The notes under the pieces: generated by a model
Told to the model about the DNA's origin: nothing
What the model saw: only the letters and a program-made list of their open reading frames with translations
Databases searched by the model: none
Shown: positions 1-5,494 of the stretch, piece after piece
Layout: the number at the start of each line of letters is the position of its first letter
Position numbering within the stretch: position 1 is the stretch's first letter
Program-made: the position numbers and the translations under genes
From: an uncultured Lysobacteraceae bacterium
GTDB taxonomy: Bacteria; Pseudomonadota; Gammaproteobacteria; Xanthomonadales; Rhodanobacteraceae
Length of the DNA stretch: 5,494 nucleotides
Assembly (NCBI GenBank): GCA_946480705.1
Contig: CAMLLF010000311.1
Span: forward strand, 1 to 5,494
Direction of reading: 5' to 3'

Positions 1-3000
1 TGTTGATCTGCAGTTCGTAGCCCTCCGCACCATAATGAATCACGACAGGCGGGACGGTCGTACCGTTGTCCTCGGTACGCCGGTAGCGCGCATTGCTGGG
101 ACCATAGGCAAAGGTCACGTGGCCGCCGAGGCTCAGGCCGTTCTGCGGATCCGTGTGATCGATGCGCACCGGAAGATTCGCGCCGTCGAAGGTCACGACG
201 CGCAGTCCGGACATTGCGCCCGTCATCGTTTCGCGGATCTGGTTGCCGTTGTTGTCGCAGTGGTAGCTGCGCGATATGTTCGCCGCGCTGTTGGCAACGC
301 CGGCCAATGCGTTGGGACCGCAAAGGAAGGATGCTCCACCAATCTGCGCTGGTGTCGCGTTACCGTACGTGTACCCGTCACCAAAATCCGATTTCGAGGT
401 GATGTTGCCGACCGCGTCGTACTGGTAGGCGATCGACGCCGTCGTCACGAACGGGAACGGATTTGCCAAGCTCGTACTTGTGCCGGTTTCGCGAGACATG
501 TCACGCAACCGCTGCAGGCCATCGTAGCGATAGGTTTCGCGCGACCGCCCCAGATAGTTCGTTGCGTCTGTACCCAACAGCACATTTGCGTAGGTCTTAC
601 CTATGTCATAGCGCCGCCAGCTCCGCTCCTGACTCGTCAGATTGCCGAGCATGTCGTAGCGGTAGCCGATCTCTTCGACGTTGCCGCCAAACGTCGGCCG
701 GTCGAACGGCGTCCATGCCTGGCTCAGCATCTGGCCGGTCGATCGGGCGTAGCTCGTCGTGCCCGTCAACGCATATCCGAACTGCTCGCGCGTGGGTTTG
801 CCATAGGCATCGGCTTCGCTCGTCGACCACAACGGCGACATCATCCGTGCATCCACGATGCTCGTCAGCGCGCCGTAGCGCGTATATCGCTTCCACACGG
901 TCAACGGTTGCGGGTCGTTCGGGTCTTTCGGATACGTGATTCCTTTCAGGAAACCGTACGTGCTGTCGTACTGATAGGAATACGAGAACAAGGGTACGAG
1001 CGGACCACCGTCGCTGATCGTCGAGCGCGTATGCAGCCGACCCGTGTCGAGTTCGTAGCTGTAGCTTTCTTCCCAGACGACCGGTGCGGTGGCGACATCG
1101 ACACCACTGTCCGTTGTGCGCCGGCGCGTGACCAGCGAGGGCTGCCCCTTGATGCCGGCGCTGTCGTAGCTCCACGCGTCCAGCGTCTTGTCGTAAGCCA
1201 GTCCGATCGGCGATGCCGACGGAATGCGCTCTTGTGTCAGCAGGCGTCCGAGGGCGTCGCGCTGCAGCGCGCGCGTGACGACGCCGCGCGCATCGGTCTG
1301 CGTCTTGAGCTCGCCCAGTGCGTTGTACGTGAAGGTCCAGATCCCCTGATTGGGATCCTTCGAGATCAGCCGATGGCCAAACGCGTTGTAGCTGGCCAGC
1401 GTAGTCTTGCCGTTGGCATCGCGCAGCGCCGCCGCCTTGCCGAGCGGCTCGTACCAGAAATCGGTGATCCCCTGATGGGCGTCCGTCGTGCGCATGAGCT
1501 GGCCGAGTGCGTTGTGCTGCCGTGACATCGACAGGCACAGATTCACCGGTGTGCTGGCGCTCGTGCAGGAGAGACTGCTCGGCGCCACCGCTACGTGAGT
1601 GACCAAGCCTTCATAGGTGTACGTCGTCACTGTGTCGCCTTGGGCGAGCGCTTGTGCCGCCGTCAGCTCAGCCGTCGGCATGCGCTTGGTACGCACACGG
1701 TTGAGGCGATCGTACGTAAGTTGCGTGGTCAGCGGCGTCTCGCCGGTGAAGAACGGTGCGGAGGACTGAATCGTCGCGCCCATTGCGTCATACCGCGTCA
1801 GGACGTTGACCCAGCGCCCGTCAAAACCACGCGTCGCACGCTTGACTTCGCGACCAAGTAAGTCGAACCACACCCGCTGGCTCGGCGAGCCGTCTGAAAC
1901 CGTGCTCTGGTAGTACAGCGCGAGCGACTCGTCGCTGCTGCTGCACGGATTGCAGCGCGTCAGCGACGTATATACGGGCGGCGCGAGTGCGGTGACACCA
2001 TTGGCCTTCAGTGCATGACGCTCGAGAACGCGACCCAGCGCGTCATATTCGATTCGCGTCTTCAGGCCGTTCGGGTCGATAACCAGCGTCGGTTGGCCAT
2101 CGCTCGCACGCACCTCCGTCGTGGTGACGTGATTCAGCGACGCATTGCTCGCGCTCAGCACGTTCGTGACGACACGCGGGAAATACAGGCCGGTCGAATA
2201 CTCCGTACGCACCTCTCGCGCCGGCGCTATGTCCGTACCGGAGATCGTTGACGAAGTCGGCAGCCCAACGCTCTGTGTCGGATAGCCGATGTCCGTCCGC
2301 AGCAGGGTTCCCGTCGTCTGATCGGTGACCTGCGTCCAGCTGGGCGTACGATCGGGATTCCATCCATATTTCGTCTGCACGATGCGGCCCGGAAGTTCTG
2401 TGCCGGCAGGTGTCGAGCGCTTCGTATGTTCGTGGTACGTCACACTCGTTTGCTGGCGTGTCGTATCGACCTTGTCCAGCCACCACTGGCCGACCACCGC
2501 GGCGTCGTACACATTTGTCGTAGTAACAACATGGCTGGCCAGGTTGTATTTGTCGCCAGCAGCGACACCAGCGCCGTCGGTCGTCGTAACGCGCTGGTAT
2601 TTGAGATTGCCGTATTCGTCCCAGCCCGAATCCGTTGTCGCCGGGTTGGCGTTGAGCGTGGTCACGGTTGACACCGGGAAACGAGTGGCACCGATCTCCG
2701 CCGCAGCAAGGTCGAACACCTGCTTCGTGCTGGAATTCAAATACGGCCAATGGATTGCGCCAAGCGTCGTGGCTGTGCCGTCCTGGCCGGGACAGCCCAG
2801 GGCGCGATTGCTACGCGTGCATTGCCAATCGAAGTCTTCCTGCGACAGGATGTAGACCGATGTCGTCGTCCCGGGTATTCGCGACTGGACGCGTTGCGCG
2901 CGACCGGTCAGCGGAAATTTCTGATGGAATGTCGTCGTCGTACGCACGACGCGATCCGAGCCGGCAATCGCTTCGCTCGCAATCGTCCGGAAACCCTGGA

Positions 3001-5494
3001 AGCCGCGGCCTTGGCTGTTGTACATCGCGCCGCCGTAGGAATACTTCTGGCTGCGAGCACCCGTCGTACTCGAGCCGGTGTTTCCGCCCGACGTACCATT
3101 GGACCTTCCCATGACAGAGACGACCGGCATCGACGACTGGAACAGGAAATGCCGGGTGTCGACATAGCCCGTGTCGATCGTGTAGAGCGGGAAGTCTGTG
3201 CCGGTGCGGCCACCGCTGCTGGATAACGGGAAATAGTCCCACTGGGCGCGATCGTTGAGACCGTTGACGGCGCGGACCATCAGGTCGGGGAAGGTCGGCG
3301 CCAGTCCGGGCCTCGCGCCGTCGCCGAGGTTCTCATTGATGGCGACGTTGACCGTCGTCGAGCTGACGATGTCTTGCAGACGAATCGTCTGCGCGCTGTC
3401 CAGGAAGCTCGTCGGCGAGCCCGGCCCACCGCCCGGTGCAGCCACGAGCCGGCACAGGTTCTGCGGAAAAAGGTTGCTGGGCCGCAGCGGACAGGTGACG
3501 TCGGAAACAACGTCGGCAAGGCCGTCACCGAAGAAGTCGTCGGCTCGCCCCTCCTGATTGCCCAGAATTGACGTTCCCGCAATGATCGGCGTTTCATCGA
3601 CGCGCACGCGGAATGCATTTTCACCGGTCTGGACGAAACGAATAGCGTTGAAGCGATAGATGCTCGGATCGTACGCACCGAGCCCGGCTCGGAACGCGTC
3701 GGCGGCTCCCTGAAGATTGGTTTCGCCGGGATGTGATGCCCAAAGCGTTCCATCTTCGGGCGGCGGCGCGGCACAGACATCAGCCAGACACTTTTGCCCG
3801 TAATTCTGGACCAGCGGACATTCTTTTGGCTGGTAATGACCAATCAGCTGATTGGCCGAAACGTACGCATCGAAGCACATACGTGCGGCAAAATGCGCTG
3901 GATACAGCAGATCCGATCGCCCGTCGGAATCGATATCCGACCCAATCATCTTGTTGAAGTAGCGCAGCGTAGTGACGTTGCTGACACCGTCGTAGCGCAG
4001 GCCGGCCGTCGTCGACTCGCTCAGTGCCGCCGGCGCAAGCAGCTTGCCGCCGCGATTGAGCTGAACTTGCCAGTTGCCGAAACAGTTACCGCTGCCGCAA
4101 GAACCCGGCGAAGAAGGCGTCTGCGCTGTCACCGCGTCGTCAAGACCGTCACCATTGACATCCATCCACCGCAGATTGACCGAGCTGTTGACGAAATTGG
4201 CACCGGTCGCACCGGTGGTCAGTGTCGCAACAGATACGCCGGAGACATCGGGAGTCAGCTGCAGAATGCGCTGTACGCCGTTGCGGTTGGCAACGATGAC
4301 ATCGGCCGCGCCGTTGCCGTCGAAGTCCGTGACGTTCTGCACCGACTCCATCGATCCGCCACCGGCATCGAGTAGGCCGATCTGGCCGAAATCCGTGAAA
4401 TTGAAAGCCGCCGGCGCCGTCGACGTAACATCGATCGGACCGGGCTTGGTGTTGAGATACAGGCAAAGGGGCACGCTGCCCGACGGCGGAGTTCCTTTCG
4501 AACCGCTTCCGCCGCCGCCCGACAGGTCGCAGGTACCGTTGAGACGCACCAGGACATCGGGCGCACCGTCGGCATTGAAGTCCGCAATGCCCACGAGCTG
4601 AGTCAGCGCGAACGCCTCGTTTTCGTCGTCGTCGGGCGCAGGTCCGCTGAGGAACGGCAGGTTCGTCGTGACCATGCGGAAGTACGTCTCGGCCGCGGCC
4701 GTACACGTCGCCGCACCGTTGTCGCACACCGGCGCGCCTCGTCCCCGCTTCCATTTGTAGATCTTGTTTCCGCTGAGAAGCTCGGCGATACCGTCGCCAT
4801 CCAGATCGCTAGCACGCATGTACGGAACGATGCCCGTCAATGTGACGATGCCTTGCACGACGCGGTCAGCATTCACCTTCGCGAGCTGAATCTCGGCGCG
4901 CCAGTCGCTGCCGTCGTAGTGCGAGGTGACGATCCAGAATTCGCGCGAACCATCGCCGTCAATATCGCCGATCGCGTCGACACGATTTCGGACATAGCGC
5001 GGTGCAACGGAGCGCTCCACATCGTCGCCCAGCGGTTCATCCGGTTCCAGCGACTGCGTGGCGGGCGGCGCCACTGTGAATTTGCGGCTATGGAACTCCC
5101 TTCCGCCGTCGGACCACGTGAAATCCGTGGCATTGAGACACGCAGGCGTGCCACCGCTTTCCGGATACCCACACTCGGTGATGCCGCGCAACAGACTGCG
5201 TCCGCTGTAAAGGCTGTAATCCAGGCCGCTGATCGCGTCGTCGACGTAGTCGAGCGAGTATTCGCGCACTTTGACTGTCGGTGAAATGTAAGTGCGGACT
5301 TGCGTAAGCCTGTGCGTCTGATACGACATCCCGCCGGCGAGCGCTGACGCACTGCGATCGTTCGCCGCTTCCGTGTTCGGGCGGGGTTGATAGACGAATT
5401 CCACCCAGCGTTGCGGCTGCGCAATGACGGCATCGAGCCCGGCCTTCGTCGATCCCGTGTACAGGATGCGGTCGAGCAGGATTTCGCCCTGATC
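1..5494 (-). CDS. Giant FG-GAP/RHS (YD-repeat) protein, TcB-TcC/SpvB-like, partial at both ends
   Basis: One frame stays open for 1831 codons across the entire window. In order it shows an SpvB/TcB-like end piece (residues 1-140), seven Asp-rich FG-GAP/VCBS loops (about 165-665), a TcB-like middle region (about 700-955) and many YD/RHS repeats (956-1831) such as IEYDALGRVLER, YRYDMLGNLTSQ and YQYDAVGNITS. In known Tc and RHS proteins the propeller part docks to a partner and the YD repeats wind into a hollow shell that encloses a C-terminal toxin; that role here is inferred from family resemblance. All 22 cysteines lie in close pairs, which suggests an exported, disulfide-bonded protein. The signal peptide, start, RHS core and C-terminal variable domain are all outside the window, so the effector activity cannot be named. 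No frameshift or internal stop is seen. An alternative is a non-toxic RHS surface or adhesion protein. The family assignment is firm; the function is not. Confidence 0.93.
2..2629 (-). repeat. RHS/YD-repeat shell region, continuing off the left edge
   Basis: From residue 956 onward the protein is a string of YD-type units. Clear ones are WDEYGNLKYQRV (2591-2629), IEYDALGRVLER (2018-2053), WFDLLGREVKR (1838-1870), TRYDAMGATIQ (1766-1798), LTYDRLNRVRTKR (1682-1720), the tandem block at 1232-1522, YELDTGRLHTR (1025-1057), YQYDSTYGFLKGI (938-976), YTRYGALTSIVDA (848-886), YRYDMLGNLTSQ (629-664), YRYDGLQRLRDMS (494-532), YQYDAVGNITSKS (389-427) and YHCDNNGNQIRE (230-265). The last pieces, FAYGPSNARYRR (77-112) and IHYGAEGYE (14-40), match the stretch that usually comes just before the RHS core. 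In solved Tc and Rhs structures these repeats form a spiral beta-sheet cocoon. Confidence 0.9.
1232..1522 (-). repeat. Five tandem YD units at a 21-residue period
   Basis: Residues 1325-1421 hold five consecutive units whose conserved glycines fall at 1331, 1352, 1373, 1394 and 1416, i.e. steps of 21, 21, 21 and 22. Unit cores are HNALGQL, YEPLGKA, YNAFGHRL, YNALGELK and RDALGRLL, separated by D-A/P-x-x-G turns (DAHQG, DANGK, DPNQG, DARGV). This is the most canonical RHS stretch of the window and would form consecutive strands of the shell wall. Confidence 0.9.
2630..3397 (-). other. TcB-like middle region joining the propeller to the RHS repeats
   Basis: Residues 700-955 include a strand with PLYTIDTGYVDTRHFLF, a Gly/Ser/Thr linker (797-815), then the block KYSYGGAMYNSQGRGFQGF (817-835, bases 2990-3046) and TTTTFHQKFPLTGRAQRV (852-869). 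In TcB/SpvB-type RHS proteins a Y-x-Y...Y-(D/N)...R-x-F-x-G-F motif followed by a (Y/F)HQ-x-FP-x-x-G strand marks the change from propeller to YD-repeat shell; the copy here is well preserved. C892 and C901 form another close pair. Assignment rests on motif memory and position; no enzymatic residues are visible. Confidence 0.7.
3050..3106 (-). other. Gly/Ser/Thr-rich interdomain linker
   Basis: Residues 797-815 (RSNGTSGGNTGSSTTGARS) are low complexity and lie directly before the conserved YSYGG...FQGF block. The run probably forms a flexible, exposed loop; such runs vary in length between homologues. Confidence 0.6.
3560..3901 (-). other. Cys-rich insertion between the sixth and seventh FG-GAP loops
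   Basis: Residues 532-645 separate two Asp-rich loops by 132 residues where the other gaps are 53-85. The segment contains four cysteines (C540, C559, C569, C574) and a Pro-rich turn (AAPPPEDG), then a more ordinary stretch including IYRFNAIRFVQTG and FRVRVDETPII that reads like beta strands. I do not recognise a named domain. It may be an extra propeller blade whose Asp loop has been lost, or an inserted loop at the propeller surface. Similar Cys-containing inserts occur at this point in other RHS proteins as far as I recall, but this is not verified. Confidence 0.5.
4475..4528 (-). other. Gly/Ser/Pro-rich low-complexity loop in the propeller region
   Basis: Residues 323-340 are nearly all Gly, Ser, Lys, Thr and Pro (SGGGGSGSKGTPPSGS). 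The loop is flanked by C322 and C344 and lies between the third and fourth Asp-rich loops. It looks like a flexible hairpin closed by a disulfide. Confidence 0.6.
5075..5494 (-). other. C-terminal part of an SpvB/TcB-like N-terminal region (domain of the giant CDS)
   Basis: Residues 1-140 carry the pattern LLDRILYTGS, a WVEFVYQPRP strand, then RLTQVRTYI and VREYSLDY, followed by LLRGITECGY and a second Cys about ten residues later, then DFTW. This succession (a 'derive the bracketing strand' block, R-L-x-x-I/V, Y-x-L-x-Y, and the ITEC...C...W loop) is what I associate with the SpvB/TcdB-type region just before the FG-GAP repeats in large RHS proteins. Most of the SpvB domain should lie to the right of base 5494. 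The two cysteines, C108 and C119, probably form a disulfide. The domain name is inferred from memory of the family, not from a profile search. Confidence 0.65.

Larger units (their letters stand above)
3500..5002 (-). repeat. FG-GAP/VCBS-like repeat region with seven Asp-rich loops
   Basis: Seven loops of D-x-D/N-x-D/N-G type are followed by a hydrophobic strand: DIDGDG (4949-4966), DLDGDG (4790-4807), DFNADG (4565-4582), DFDGNG (4310-4327), DVNGDG (4145-4162), DIDSDG (3920-3937) and the divergent DDFFGDG (3521-3541). Most continue as in GAPDVLVRL or GAADVIVAN. Such loops bind calcium in integrin-type FG-GAP and VCBS propellers. The first residues of the loops are 177, 230, 305, 390, 445, 520 and 652, so spacing is 53-85 residues until the last gap of 132. 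In TcB proteins the equivalent propeller contacts TcA and gates the toxin; whether a TcA partner exists here is unknown. Confidence 0.85.

Noticed and set aside
1258..1271. 14-base palindrome cgcgctgcagcgcg
   Set aside because: It is made of GC-rich Arg/Ala/Leu/Gln codons; such short GC palindromes are expected by chance in a sequence of this composition.
35..1525. Plus-strand open frame of 496 codons
   Set aside because: It is codon-for-codon in register with the minus-strand RHS frame and exists because the real gene avoids TTA, CTA and TCA codons there. Its product is rich in Arg, Val and Ala with no recognisable motif, whereas the opposite strand has clear YD repeats.
606..1538. Minus-strand open frame of 310 codons in a different phase from the RHS frame
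   Set aside because: It overlaps the best RHS block in another phase, and its translation is Arg/His/Gln-rich without motifs. The in-phase reading gives canonical repeats with no stop, so this is a shadow.
2842..2960. Repeated gtcgtcg runs that look like a simple-sequence repeat
   Set aside because: They are the complement of Thr (ACG/ACA) and Asp (GAC) codon runs in Thr-rich strands of the protein, and there is no regular array.
3548..3556. Shine-Dalgarno-like caggagggg on the minus strand
   Set aside because: It encodes Q-E-G within the continuous frame, and no start codon follows at a suitable distance in that frame.
3280..3843. Minus-strand open frame of 187 codons in a different phase; possible frameshift or separate gene
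   Set aside because: The RHS/FG-GAP frame runs through the same bases without interruption and keeps the family motifs on both sides, so no frameshift is needed; the product is Arg/Ser-rich noise.
3794..4375. Plus-strand open frame of 193 codons opposite the propeller region
   Set aside because: It is antisense to four clear Asp-rich loops and has no domain-like pattern or convincing ribosome binding site.

Overview
The whole window is the interior of one very large minus-strand gene. Reading the reverse complement from base 5494 gives 1831 codons with no stop, ending at base 2; no start, stop or intergenic gap is visible. Residue numbers below count from this first visible codon, so residue n begins at base 5494-3(n-1). 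The product is a secreted-type RHS/YD-repeat protein with FG-GAP/VCBS-like repeats, resembling fused TcB-TcC (SpvB-type) toxin scaffolds. Both the N-terminus (right of 5494) and the C-terminus (left of base 1) are cut off.

Layout in translation order, right to left: about 5494-5075, the end of an SpvB/TcB-like N-terminal region; about 5002-3500, a propeller-like region with seven Asp-rich loops of DxDxDG type, interrupted by a Cys-rich insertion at 3901-3560; about 3397-2630, a TcB-like middle region with a Gly/Ser/Thr linker and an FQGF block; 2629-2, the RHS/YD-repeat region, including a very regular block of five units at 1522-1232. The frame leaves the window inside the stretch that normally comes just before the RHS-associated core, so the core and any variable C-terminal toxin lie outside.

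The base composition is GC-rich, with many ACG, GCG, GAC and CTG codons. This fits a GC-rich proteobacterium; the protein style resembles large RHS proteins of the Xanthomonadales (Lysobacter/Dokdonella/Tahibacter type), but that placement is inference with low confidence. No RNA gene, mobile element, CRISPR array, promoter or terminator can be supported. The most informative observations are the 22 cysteines that all fall into close pairs (suggesting disulfides and export), the CxxC motif in the RHS part, and the fact that the part deciding toxicity must begin just beyond the left edge.
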